Origin: Ciona intestinalis
Lineage: Eukaryota; Chordata; Ascidiacea; Phlebobranchia; Cionidae
Length of the DNA: 64,000 nt
NCBI RefSeq assembly: GCF_000224145.3
Contig: NC_020177.2
Span: forward strand, 4,309,059-4,373,058
Direction: 5' to 3'
Both the position numbers and the translations under genes were made by a program. The notes beneath the pieces are model-generated. The model saw only the letters and a list, made by a program, of their open reading frames with translations, did not search any database and was not told where the DNA came from. Below, one piece after another: positions 24,475 to 35,500 of the stretch (the stretch's first letter is position 1; each line of letters opens with the position of its first letter).

Positions 24475-27400
24475 ATGATATCGAAATATAAAACGTTGTG
24501 GAACTTACGTCCTTACAATAGGAGTATTTGGAAAAACAATTCAATGCTAAAATACAGGAATATTTCATCTTCTGAGGCAAAAGTTAAAAAAGATACGACT
24601 TCAAGATATAACAAATTTGGAATTCAGATGTTACCAGAAAAATTACACAAGCAAATTTTTAAAGAAACGAGAATAAAAGACGAGAATCCGAAACAAATTC
24701 AGCAAAGCATTGAACATTTGGATAAGTTTGGTCTGTGGGGTAAGGAGCAGGAATCTCTGCCTGATTATGACGTCACATTGCCGAAATTATATGGTAACAA
24801 TGTGAATGAACATTTTGAAAATGTTGCTTCTGAGCAAAGTAGGCCTTATAGGGAAGCTTTGAACAAATTAGTAAAAAATGAGCTTCCTAATATGCCGGGC
24901 CTTGATGACTGGGTGGATCAACCAGGGTGGACAAGATACACTTATTTTAATGGTAAATTAATGACTGAACCTGTGGAATACCCGGCTGGTGATGCTGTTG
25001 TGTTCGATTGTGAAGTTTTGGTAAGTGCAAGTGAAGCACCGATAATGGCAGTGGCTGCTTCTACAGATGCTTGGTTTTCATGGAGTAGCTCATGCTTAAA
25101 ACAGGAGGATCCTAGAATGGAGGCGAACCTAGAATCCATGATACCCATTGAGTCAGCGGTACACGTTAAAGAAAATTGTACAGAATGCAAACTTGTAATT
25201 GGGCACAATGTGGGCTATGATAGGGCGAGAATTCAAGAGCAATATTATTCTCAATTGACCAATGTAAGGTTCTTGGATACAATGAGTATGCATATAGGTG
25301 TCAGCGGTTTTAATTTTCAGCAACGGGTTTTGTCACAAGCCACAAGGTCTGAGGTTGGGGAGAATTTTGTTTCTGGATCTTCTGCGTTTGATAATGATTG
25401 GGTGTCAATGGGGACCACTAATGCATTGAAAGAAGTTCATAAGTTTTACTGTGGGAAAACATTAGATAAGGAATTAAGGGATGTTTTCGTGACCGGTAAC
25501 ATTAAAGATGTGAGAGAGAATTTTCAAGAGCTAATGTGGTATTGTGCTAAAGATGTACAAGCTACGTATAACGTGCTGGCAAAGTTGACTCCTTTGTTTT
25601 TTGATCGTTTTCCGCACCCTGTTACTTTTGCAGGAATGCTTGAAATGGGCCAGATGTATTTACCTGTGAATAACAACTGGTTCAGGTACATACGGTCATG
25701 TCAGGACCAATACAACAGCTTAAACTTGGAACTGGAAAAACATTTGACAGGTTTAGCAAGCGACGCATGTCACTATGCTGTCAATGAGAAATATAAAACA
25801 GATAAATGGCTGTGTGACCTGGACTGGACCACCCGTCCGTACAAATTGTTAACTAAACCACGAAAAGGTTGGGTGGCAAAGGAAAAACCTGATTTAAAAG
25901 TAAAATCCTATCTTTTACCGTTGGACTACAATACTGAGGAATTAAAGTTCTTGGGTAAATCTATTAGAAAGGAACGAAAAAAGCTTGATTTGATTGAAAA
26001 ACTGAATGAAACTGCAAACAGATTGCCGCTGGTTAAACCTCATATGCCAGGTGCTCCTAAGTGGTACAGTGAGCTGTGTGTGCCTGAGAAAGATCAAAAC
26101 TGGAAGCCAGGAGCTACATTGCTTTCTACCCTCACTAGAGTGACTCCCAGACTTCTACGTTTGATGTGGCAGGGATGTCCTCTTTACCATGTGAAGGATT
26201 ATGGATGGGGGTATTTGTGTCCGGATCAAACTGCTCCTCCAGTTGAGAAAAAGGTTGAAGATGAGGATTTATTGAAAGAAGTCGATCAAGAATCATGGAA
26301 CAAACAGGAGGTGCAAAGCAACCATACGCCTGCGGAAAACATCGAAGGACTTCCAGATGGTTACACATTTCATAGACTTCCCCATGCAGAAGGTGCTGGG
26401 AAAAATGTTGGGAGTCCGCTGTCTAGGGATTTTATATCGCATGTTGAAAGTGGATTACTGAGCTCTTATAACCCATTAGATGCCCTGAGATGTTTGGAAA
26501 TCAACAAAATAACATCTTACTGGCGATCGTCGCAAAAACGAGTTTTGAATCAAATTGTAGTGGAAGTTGCTAACGATAAACGAAGAGATTGTAATAATAC
26601 ACCAAATGAGTTTAACAATAAAGATATGGCCTACAGTGCTATCGTTCCTCAAGCTATCGTGTGTGGTGCTGTTTCTCGTAGGGCGGTGGAACGCGTATGG
26701 CTTACTGCTAGTAACCCGCAGTTGGATCGTATTGGTAGTGAGTTAAAAGCAATGGTACAAGCGCCGCCTGGGTTTTGTTTTGTCGGTGCCGACGTTGACT
26801 CGCAGGAGTTATGGATTGCCTCGTTGCTCGGCGATGCGTCTTCTGCGAAAGAACATGGATGCACAGCGCTCTCTTGGATGACGCTACGCGGTAATAAAAA
26901 GGAAGGTACCGACCTACACAGCACTACAGCGGCGTCAATCGGGATATCTCGGGATCAGGCGAAGGTTTTCAATTACGGTCGTATGTATGGTGCTGGAAAG
27001 AAATCATCGCTTCGAAGTTTAATGCAGTTTAATAAGGATCTATCAAGGGAAGAATGCATTGCTAAAGTGAATAAGTTGTACGGTATAACGAAAGGTGAGG
27101 TACAGTATAAGCTAAGCCGTGATGCGCTATGGATTATTCAGAAAACCGGCATTGAATTAAACTCTGAAGCGATGACGAGCGGTTACGCGTCATTTGATGA
27201 CGTCACGCTTATTCAGAATGTTGCGAACGAAGCGTCGAACTATACAGCCAGAATAAACCGGAATGATCTGGTTTGTGGTAGGCGTTGGCACGGCGGAATA
27301 GAGTCCCATATGTTCAACAAAGTAGAAGAAATATCGAACAGCAAGACTCCAAAAACGCCTGCACTTGACTGCAAAATCAGCCGCGCGCTTGAGCCGGGCA

Positions 27401-27843
27401 AAGTGAACGGAAATTTCGTAACTACTCGCATGAACTGGGTCGTTCAAAGCTCGGCTGTTGATTATTTGCACCTACTGCTCGTATCAATGCGGTGGTTGAT
27501 TGAAAAATACAAACTAGACTGCAGATTCGTGTTAAGCATACATGATGAGGTCCGTTATATGTCCAGTTATGAACATCGCCACAAAACTGCGCTTGCCCTG
27601 CAAATTTCGAACCTTTTAACGCGTTCTATGTTCGCCTACAAGCTGGGTATGGACGACTTGCCTTTGGGAGTTGCATTTTTTAGCTGCATAGAAGTGGATA
27701 GTGTGGTTCGAAAAAGCGCCGACGATGATTGCGTAACACCCTCTAACTCTGAGGGTTTATCAGCAAGATACGGAATACCACTGGGCGAATCTTATGACGT
27801 TAATGAAATATTAAAAGCCACAAATAACGGCCAATTTCATTAA
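24475..27843 (+). CDS. POLG: DNA polymerase gamma catalytic subunit, mitochondrial (complete, intronless)
   Basis: Replicates and proofreads mitochondrial DNA as the catalytic partner of POLG2. A single 1,122-residue open frame (vertebrate POLG is about 1,240). The N-terminal stretch is rich in K/R/N/S and poor in acids, fitting a matrix-targeting presequence. Family A exonuclease motifs: VVFDCEVLV near residue 174, GHNVGYDRARIQEQY near 241 and YCAKDVQATYNV near 355. Polymerase motifs: A, GADVDSQELWIASLLGD near 773; B, RDQAKVFNYGRMYGAG near 826; C, SIHDEVRYM near 1020. All catalytic acids are present, so it should be active. An in-frame ATG also exists at 24421, but a polypyrimidine tract and AG (24454-24455) fall between the two ATGs, so 24475 is preferred. 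It has no introns, unlike its neighbours. AATAAA is at 28012-28017. Confidence 0.97.
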   Translation: MISKYKTLWNLRPYNRSIWKNNSMLKYRNISSSEAKVKKDTTSRYNKFGIQMLPEKLHKQIFKETRIKDENPKQIQQSIEHLDKFGLWGKEQESLPDYDVTLPKLYGNNVNEHFENVASEQSRPYREALNKLVKNELPNMPGLDDWVDQPGWTRYTYFNGKLMTEPVEYPAGDAVVFDCEVLVSASEAPIMAVAASTDAWFSWSSSCLKQEDPRMEANLESMIPIESAVHVKENCTECKLVIGHNVGYDRARIQEQYYSQLTNVRFLDTMSMHIGVSGFNFQQRVLSQATRSEVGENFVSGSSAFDNDWVSMGTTNALKEVHKFYCGKTLDKELRDVFVTGNIKDVRENFQELMWYCAKDVQATYNVLAKLTPLFFDRFPHPVTFAGMLEMGQMYLPVNNNWFRYIRSCQDQYNSLNLELEKHLTGLASDACHYAVNEKYKTDKWLCDLDWTTRPYKLLTKPRKGWVAKEKPDLKVKSYLLPLDYNTEELKFLGKSIRKERKKLDLIEKLNETANRLPLVKPHMPGAPKWYSELCVPEKDQNWKPGATLLSTLTRVTPRLLRLMWQGCPLYHVKDYGWGYLCPDQTAPPVEKKVEDEDLLKEVDQESWNKQEVQSNHTPAENIEGLPDGYTFHRLPHAEGAGKNVGSPLSRDFISHVESGLLSSYNPLDALRCLEINKITSYWRSSQKRVLNQIVVEVANDKRRDCNNTPNEFNNKDMAYSAIVPQAIVCGAVSRRAVERVWLTASNPQLDRIGSELKAMVQAPPGFCFVGADVDSQELWIASLLGDASSAKEHGCTALSWMTLRGNKKEGTDLHSTTAASIGISRDQAKVFNYGRMYGAGKKSSLRSLMQFNKDLSREECIAKVNKLYGITKGEVQYKLSRDALWIIQKTGIELNSEAMTSGYASFDDVTLIQNVANEASNYTARINRNDLVCGRRWHGGIESHMFNKVEEISNSKTPKTPALDCKISRALEPGKVNGNFVTTRMNWVVQSSAVDYLHLLLVSMRWLIEKYKLDCRFVLSIHDEVRYMSSYEHRHKTALALQISNLLTRSMFAYKLGMDDLPLGVAFFSCIEVDSVVRKSADDDCVTPSNSEGLSARYGIPLGESYDVNEILKATNNGQFH

Positions 27844-28011
27844 TCTTTTTTAATATTACTAGCAATTTCTTTTTATACTATGTTGTTACTGCCATACTTT
27901 AACAAATACAGCACTTCTGGCAATTTATTATTTTTCTGCTTACCACTGTTTTGACATGTTCAGGTCACTTTTTAACAAAACACAAAGTTAATTGCCAGAA
28001 TAACTTTGTTG

Positions 28012-28017
28012 AATAAA
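28012..28017 (+). terminator. POLG polyadenylation signal
   Basis: Canonical AATAAA 170 bases after the POLG stop, in GTTGAATAAACATG, the first canonical signal downstream. Confidence 0.6.
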
Positions 28018-28376
28018 CATGTTCTTGCGTTTCAATTTTTTATCGTCTTCTTTATGTTGCAAGTTTTAGTTCGATTTTTAACTCATTTTTTGGTCCCTTT
28101 TTAACTTTAATTTTCAGGATATTAGTCTTATACTTGTATCTTCGTTATTAATAATGGTTTTAGTTCATTATGTTCATAATCGTGTGATTTTATTTGAAAT
28201 ACCAACAGACGTTTTGACTTGTAAAAGTTTTATTCCAATAGCCAAGAATTTTACATAAGCTAATTAATATGTTTAACATAGCAGCCGATTTTAAGCCCAT
28301 ACAGAAGACGATTTTATAAGGAAAGGGTAAATGAATGCATATGTAGCATATACAGTACACGCATAATGTTAATATT

Positions 28377-28558
28377 GGTGGGGTAGGATGGGACATTTTC
28401 AATTTTTGTCTCGTTCCATTTGGTAGAAAAATTATTTACAGAATTATATAATCGGCCGTGTTATTACGACCTAAGAAAGCTTTGTTAATCGTTCAAAACC
28501 CGATCAGGAAATATAAAACTTGATGGTAACGATATAACATTTACCCCACAGTACTATG
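28377..28558. mobile_element. Short MITE copy (decayed)
   Basis: Left end GGTGGGGTAGGATGGGACAT, right end TTTACCCCACAGTACTATG, with the internal CGATCAGGAAATAT. Confidence 0.7.
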
Positions 28559-28584
28559 TTAAAAGTTAAACGTTCTAAATAAAT

Positions 28585-29443
28585 TTAACGTTTATATTCG
28601 TAAACACCATCCTCTTTGACCAATTTCCTCCCCTCAAATTCAACAATTTCCACTTTTTCGTTACTGTACAGTTTTTGTATCACCGTGTCAACGCATTTGT
28701 CCGCCGAATCAGACATTGAAACCGGGATGCATGCATCAAGTGATTTGATCAATCCGCGCCAAGACAGAGCAGTGACCGTCCGCCCTCCTCTTGGCCCGTC
28801 ATCAGGCGCCCATTTGAGTACCAGCATTTTTGAAGCCCGTACCGAATCGGCTTTTGTAAACCCAATGTTCACAACAGCATACCTGCAGGGAGGGCAATAA
28901 TAAAACATTAATTATTGTATTACCAGATACTTGGATATACAGTATAGGGTGGAGTGAGACAGAACACGTTTTTAGTATTTTTCTCGTCTTAAAACAAAGT
29001 ATATTAAGGCAATAATATAACCGCTATACGCCGCATCTCTAAAAAAGCGTTATTTTATAGTTTAACACATGATCAGGAAATGGTATCACCTCACCCCACA
29101 GTACTGTACTATTATTCTTGGGCAATGCAAGAGACAGACGAAGATTTTGATAAGAGATGACCCTTTCATACCCCATTACCCCAAATGTTAGCGGCTTTTT
29201 AAAGGCGCTGATGTATTTTATAAGCCTATACAGTATACCGTTGCATCTTTACCTGAAATTTTCCCTTTTAAAACCTTCTAGAATATTCTCGAAAGTCTGG
29301 TCATTGTTGATAATAGACCCCTCTTCAACGATAATACACTTCTCGTCTTTTATCATGAGGCGACATCCCTTTATTTGCTCTTTGAAAACTTTTTTGCAAA
29401 CTTGTTTGGCTTCCTCAGTCAATTCAATACCAGATGCTGGCAT
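28585..29443 (-). CDS. ADF/cofilin-family actin-binding protein (complete, 2 exons)
   Basis: Exons 29253-29443 and 28585-28882 give 162 residues, the usual length for a single ADF-homology domain. Family features: MPASGIEL at the N terminus (compare ASG-V/I of cofilins, whose Ser is the LIMK target), IIVEEGS, FRYAVVNIGF at the exon junction (cofilins have CRYALYD at the same place), KMLVLKWAPDDGPRGGRTV (compare F-x-WAP) and SWRGLIKSLDACIPVSM on the long actin-binding helix. Cofilins sever and depolymerise actin filaments in the cytoplasm. The sequence is diverged from vertebrate CFL1/2, so which ADF-H subgroup it belongs to is unsure. Acceptor AGs end at 29474 and 29453, 30 and 9 bases upstream of the ATG. 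It is convergent with POLG. Confidence 0.87.
28941..29110. mobile_element. Short MITE copy in the ADF/cofilin intron
   Basis: The ends are CAGTATAGGGTGGAGTGAGA and CCTCACCCCACAGTACTGTA. The interior is strongly diverged. Confidence 0.65.
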
Positions 29444-29730
29444 GTTTGTTTTCTGTAATTTATAACTGTATGTCTGAAAGCGGAAATAAAGACATGGCAG
29501 TAAACATGCAAAACGTGTGTATGCTATATTAACGACTGTCGTTTAGCTGCTATTTTCTTTCTATTCACCATTGTAGTTATTAGGATCTTTGCTATAGATG
29601 TAAAAATATATGTTATAAATGCTATATAGTGATGATGGGTATATGGCTCTGATATTGTACTTATAAATGGTTGAAGTACTTTCTCAAGTGGCTACAAGAT
29701 CTCTGTCGTACGCCCACCAAAATCAAGTGA

Positions 29731-29930
29731 AGTAGGTTGGGGAAAAAAGGACACCTTTAGCGCATAATATCCAAATATACTAATCGTATTTTAAACAATT
29801 AACAACGCTCTTTTAGAGTCGTGAGTATACGGTTTGTAATACTTTGAATGTTCCCTGTTTAATTACTACCAAATGGGAAGAGAAAATATAGAATGAAAAA
29901 GTGTCCTATCTTCCCCCACTTTGCTCTACA
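29731..29930. mobile_element. Short MITE copy upstream of the ADF/cofilin gene
   Basis: Starts AGTAGGTTGGGGAAAAAAGG and ends TCCTATCTTCCCCCACTTTG, with internal CCAAATGGGAAGAGAAAATA. Confidence 0.75.
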
Positions 29931-30804
29931 TTTTCTCATGCATATTTTGCGGCACTGCAGAGGCACACTGTCAAATATAGTGCTGCTCGTATGTTAACAT
30001 GCCAGCGACCTTTGTCACTCGCTTAACCTGCCTAAAACTATACGCTGTCTTGCATACAATCCAATCTTTCCGTATCTTGTTTTTAAGTTGACTCGATTGA
30101 CAGTTTGTTTTGCGTTAACGGTTACAAAAGATTATACCACATAGCCCATACGTTTCATTAAATCTTTTTAATCTTTAAAAACGCATTCATTTGTGGCGTA
30201 ATTTAAACGATGAGCTATATTCACAACAGGAAGGACGATTTCAGCATTATTATACGAAACTAAATGATGTCATCGAATGATGTGTGTATAGCCTATCACT
30301 AATTATATTTAAACGCCTGATTGCATCTCTTTAGTGGGCAAGTTTACGCCCCGAAAGTAACGTATTTTGGGATTCGTTCTGCTTGGTAACTTGTAAAACG
30401 CACAATTGGTTTCGTGGTTTTATGGTTTTGCATCGTGTTTGGATGGAATAGGCCTATTAAAAACAACCATGACCTACTAAAAACAGCTGCAGAAAGCAAG
30501 ATACAACCTGGAAGCCCAAAACCAAATTACCGGTTCTCGCAAAAAAAGTAATACGGTTATGGCGAAGTTATTTTCATTGGCCCAAAAAATTAAAACCCAT
30601 AGCTTTATATGGCCTATATACGTTTGGTATTTGGACATACAAGTGTAGGTTTCTTGTTTTATGTATACTGGATCAAATCAATGCGAAATTAAGATCATGT
30701 TTTATGTATTATTTATTGTACTTAAAAAAAGACACAGAATAAAGTCAGTCAATCAAAAACTATTTAGAAACTGCAAAGGCCGCGTTTTATGTACTCTGCA
30801 AATA
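29931..30804. other. Intergenic region between the ADF/cofilin and DAPP1 genes
   Basis: Divergent gene starts flank this stretch. No coding exon, RNA gene or clear promoter motif was recognised. Confidence 0.4.
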
Positions 30805-31592
30805 TGGCACGTTAATAAGCACATACAAATGAAATTTCTTACAGGCCAATGTATATGACTTGGACAATATATCACTTCTGCCTCGTACCTTTAAAATAGT
30901 ATCATTTATATTAAATCGTATTCTTAGAAATTTTGCAGTCAGTGCAGTAGATAGCTCGTATAAGAGTAAGAGATTGTTTAGACTTTTACTACGGTTCAGT
31001 GGTTTTAGAGGTTTGGGTAGTGTTTTAATTTATTTTAGAAAACACTAAACTTAAAACGGAATAACAGACAATTAGTTCGCAGGTGCTGTATTTTAATTCT
31101 TAATAAACAGGACCTACTTAAAGTACAGCGAAATGGATGAGATATCAAAACTAAAGTAAGCAAAGTTCTCATTTAAGTTGTTTATTTATATTACAATTAC
31201 TATCGTAGACTTTCGTAGTTATACTGCAATTGGTGTAATTACCATGTTATCTTGTTTAGCCTACGTTGAATAAACAGTGTTAGGAATATATTGTTTGGGT
31301 TTTAATATATTTTAAGTTAAAAAGTGTAAACCCTGTGCAATTTCAAGCCTAAATGCTTCAGCATATAGACTTTTTTAAGTGATGGTTTTTAATTTGTTTT
31401 AGGATACAAACAACTGTCTTTTGTTTATATACTGCATAAGGGTAAGGTCCTACAGCGAGACTTGTTGGCAGGACTAATATTTATACCAGAGTTGACCCAT
31501 TACCCTAACACCAAAAATGTTTTTGTCTCTTAAAATATTGTAATCTGTCTTTGCACACATCAAAACTAAACATTAAAATGTTTGTCCTTTTC
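30805..31592. other. Left copy of the DAPP1 5' region, ending at a gap
   Basis: Bases 30805-31592 match 31643-32964 except for a 535-bp insertion and small changes in the right copy. It contains its own DAPP1 first exon at 31133-31155, coding MDEISKL where the right copy reads MEEISKL. It stops at the 50-N gap, just short of exon 2. It is probably the other allele. Confidence 0.8.
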
Positions 31593-31642
31593 NNNNNNNN
31601 NNNNNNNNNNNNNNNNNNNNNNNNNNNNNNNNNNNNNNNNNN
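31593..31642. other. Assembly gap (50 N)
   Basis: Separates the two copies of the DAPP1 5' region. Confidence 0.95.
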
Positions 31643-31749
31643 TGGCACGTTAATAAGCACATACAAATGAAATTTCTTACAGGCCAATGTATATGACTTG
31701 GACAATATATCACTTCTGCCTCGTACCTTTATAATAGCATTTATATTAA

Positions 31750-32284
31750 AGGGCCTAAACACACCCCACGTCACTTTTATTTTTTATGGTAAATTCATAA
31801 AGCGACCGTTTTATTGATTCCAAAAATACTTTGCTTATTAAAATTGGTCCAGTATAGGCGGAGATATTCGTCCTCAAACAGTGATCTCTAGCGCTATCCT
31901 TTTTTTACTACGAGCTTCGTGATTGTGACGTAGGAACGTACTAGTCACGTGACAGATTCATTCGTAAAAGCGAAACCTGCGTTTTTTTTGTGCTTTTTTG
32001 CGTTTTTTTGTTCTCTCGTTTTTCGCTGAAAATACTGCCTCTCGCCTTTCTGAATAAGAGCGGCCACGCTTCAACAATTTTGGTACGTGTTTGTCACGTG
32101 GGTAGTACACTTCTCAATTTTTTTCGCCACGCAACTTTCAAATCAGTTTTTTGAATTTCACGGTGTTTGAGCTGGAATATCTTTGGTTATACAGAACCGA
32201 TTAAAACAAGTAAGGTGTCGTTGGAATTAGAAAAACACACTCTATCGATTAAAGCGAAGTACATTTGGGGTGTGTTTAGGCCCT
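31750..32284. mobile_element. 535-bp TTAA-flanked DNA transposon (non-autonomous)
   Basis: The left end AGGGCCTAAACACACCCCA is the exact inverted complement of the right end TGGGGTGTGTTTAGGCCCT, giving 19-bp terminal inverted repeats. TTAA flanks both sides (31746-31749 and 32285-32288). The other copy of this locus carries a single TTAA in the same context and no insert, so the empty site is visible. There is no open frame for a transposase, so it would move in trans. TTAA targeting fits the piggyBac superfamily, but the termini do not begin with the usual CCC, so the class is an inference. It sits in the 5' flank of DAPP1. Confidence 0.88.
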
Positions 32285-32506
32285 TTAAATCGTATTCTTA
32301 GAAATTTTGCAGTCAGTGCAGTAGATAGCACGTATAGGATTAAGAGATTGTTTAGACTTTTACTACGGTTCAGTGGTTTTAGAGGTTTGGTTAGTGTTTT
32401 AATTTATTTTAGAAAACACTAAACTTAAAACGGAATAACAGACAATTAGTTCGCAGGTGCTGTATTTTAATTCTTAATAAACAGGACCTACTTAAAGTAC
32501 AGCGAA

Positions 32507-35500
32507 ATGGAAGAGATATCAAAACTAAAGTAAGCAAAGTTCTCATTTAAGTTGTTTATTTATATTACAATTACTATCGTAGACTTTCGTAGTTATACGG
32601 CAATTGGTGTAATTACCATGATATCTTATGTAGCCTACGTTGAATAAACAGTGTTAGGAATATATTGTTTGGGTTTTAATATATTAAGTTAAAAAGTGTA
32701 AACCCTGTGCAATTTCAAGCCTAAATGCTTCAGCATATAGACTTTTTTAAGTGATGGTTTTTAATTTGTTTTAGGATACAAACAACTGTCTTTTGTTTAT
32801 ATACTGCATAAGGGTAAGGTCCTACAGCGAGACTTGTTGGCAGGACTAATATTTATACCAGAGTTGACCCATTACTCTAACACCAAAAATGTTTTTGTCT
32901 CTTAAAATATTGTAATCTGTCTTTGCACACATCAAAACTAAACATTAAAATGTTTGTCCTTTTCCACCTGAATAACATGTACTGCATTTACAGTTGGTAT
33001 CATGGGAACATTACACGTCACATTGCTGAAGCATTACTGATGGCGAATGGTATGGAAGGAAGTTATCTATTACGGGAGGGCTCAAATGAAGGGACATTCT
33101 CTATCTCTGTCAGGTACACTTCGCATAAAGTTTCAAAGGATATTTGCGAAAAAATGCTGGGGCTCTGTGGCATAGTAGTTAGCGCACTTACCTCTAGCCA
33201 AGAGAATGCCGGTTTGAATCTGAGTGCTGCTACCATTGTGAGCTTTTGTGTTCTTGGGCAAGACACCTATCGGCAATTTTTCCAACCGAGTGGTTTTTTT
33301 GAGGTTGTCTAAATTGTGTGAAAATTAATTCCCAAAATAATAACTCACAGTGTTGCATATGTGATAACTCGTAAACAGGCACAAGATGCATGAATAGAAC
33401 CCATTTTGCCGTTTTTAACAACTGTGGTTGCCCCCACCACGCGAATATAAATAAGATACATTTATTCATATAAGTGTTGCCGCATTTTAGGGGAAGAGAA
33501 TCTGTGAAGCACTTCAAGATAGTGAAGGAGGGAGGTGTATTTAAGTTTGGCATCACTGAATTTGACAGTCTGGAATCACTGGTAACGCATTTTGCCAACC
33601 AACCTCTACTGGGTGGAAATTCAGGTGAGTATTCAATCGAACTATTTATTATAAAAATAAGCATTTTCAAGGCAAATAGGCGCAAAACCTAGGGTGGTGG
33701 AAGTTATTGGAGTTAAACCACTTTGAACAAAGCCACATTTTTGAACTTCGGTTTCAAGTATATATATTTTTAAAAAGTTGCTGTTTAAATCGGTGAGATC
33801 TGAAATGTCTTAAATAACAAAACCTGTGCTTTATTAATGGAAGCTTACACTTAATCCAATTAGATTAAATATAATCATTGCATTCAATGATTTACCACTT
33901 GTTAAAAGTAATGCCTAATGCATAAATCACATGGTAGCTTTACTAGCCTATGCAACACAAAGGGAGGTACCTCAACTCAAAACCACAAATTCAACGACAA
34001 CAATATATAACTGATAATTCACAACCACCAACTTCTAACATGATGTTGTTCAAAACTGTTTTGATACATTTGTAACTGGTGTAATGGATTGAGTATTGTT
34101 TTTTAATTGTGCTGTACAATTTTAGCATTTGTTTGAGAGGAAAATTTCTCTATTTAACGGCATAGTGTATATATATAATTATATAGTATAGCTTGTACTT
34201 CATAGTCATAGAACACCACGTTTAACTACCATAGCGCGTACCAAGTTATGTGCCAATATTGCAACGTAACAATAAACCTTGTTATTGCTTGTTCATCAAT
34301 ATTGTTGTGTAGTTCCCAACCACTTGCGATACTTTCTATGGAATAATGTTAATAACATTTCTTCTATTACTTTCGGTTCATATCAATTGTTATTTGAATA
34401 GGAGTTCCTATCTTGCGTTTAATAACTAAGATAAACAAGCAATGGCATGTTGACTTGTACTGTCATGTTGCAATACAAATACAATGCTAACGACGTATTT
34501 GTCAAATAAACTTACAATTTAAGTCAAACAATGCCATTAGAAGTTGTAATGCTAACATAGTGGTAATTGTTATAGGCTTTTATCTCACACTTTCCTAAAG
34601 TAACTTTACACATAGCGTGTTTTAACGACTTTCCTTTGCTGCTAATCCCCTTTTTTCTGTTTCAATTAATATGAGCATCACTACTGTATTCTAACAGATA
34701 AATAACAAATTATGTTATTTATTTACCAGGTACCTTCTGCTTTTTCCCTGCTCTTCGCTGTTTCAAGTAATATGAAATGATTTTAACACAATTTATGTTA
34801 TTTATCACCAGGTACACTAGTACTGCTGAAGCACCCATACCCTAAAGTGGTTGAAGAACCCGATAATTACGAAGACATTGTTCTACAGTCAACTGTAAGG
34901 AGTGGTGCAACTGAAAGAGATTTGGAGTTCCAAACACATGCTAATTCTGTGAGTTTCTGTGATTGTAGGCACTAAACCTGGGGTGGCAGGATGGGCACGC
35001 CTCTCCTGTAATTTCTGCACTACATTAATTAGTAAACATAACTGCATTTAATAGGATTTCAATTAGAATTGGCCTTTGAATATAATAGGGTCTCCTGACA
35101 GGGCCTTACTGTATGACCTGAACCATATAGAACAGAATAGACCACTTATTGGTTATGGCGTAAATCCCAGGTCTTATAATATGGCCTTGCAACCTCAATC
35201 TTATTAAATGGAATTTCTTTGACACTTTGTGTGTAATTTGGTTGCTTTCCATTTAAGCTTAAACAGACATGTGTAATAGTGTGAGGTGACTCATATATCC
35301 TCATTGTGCACTGTATACTATGATTCCTGTGCTTATAAACAAATCTGTTCAAACTTTGCTGCAGGGGGGTTGCCAGTATGTTCTTATATATACAAACTTT
35401 AATCTTACAATAATTGCCACATTTTCTTACATAGTAGTTATGTTTAGTCTATACATAGCAAAGAGCATTACACCTTCTGTATATAAAGTCTATTAGCACA

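Larger units (their letters stand above)
27844..28584. other. POLG 3' flank and space before the ADF/cofilin gene
   Basis: Contains the POLG 3' UTR and one decayed MITE at 28377-28558. The ADF/cofilin gene ends here on the opposite strand, so the two genes are convergent. No coding signal is seen. Confidence 0.55.

Noticed and set aside
33063..33312. Extension of DAPP1 exon 2 into the following open frame
   Set aside because: The extra residues come from the intronic SINE; the GTACAC donor after SVR restores the SH2 domain when joined to exon 3.
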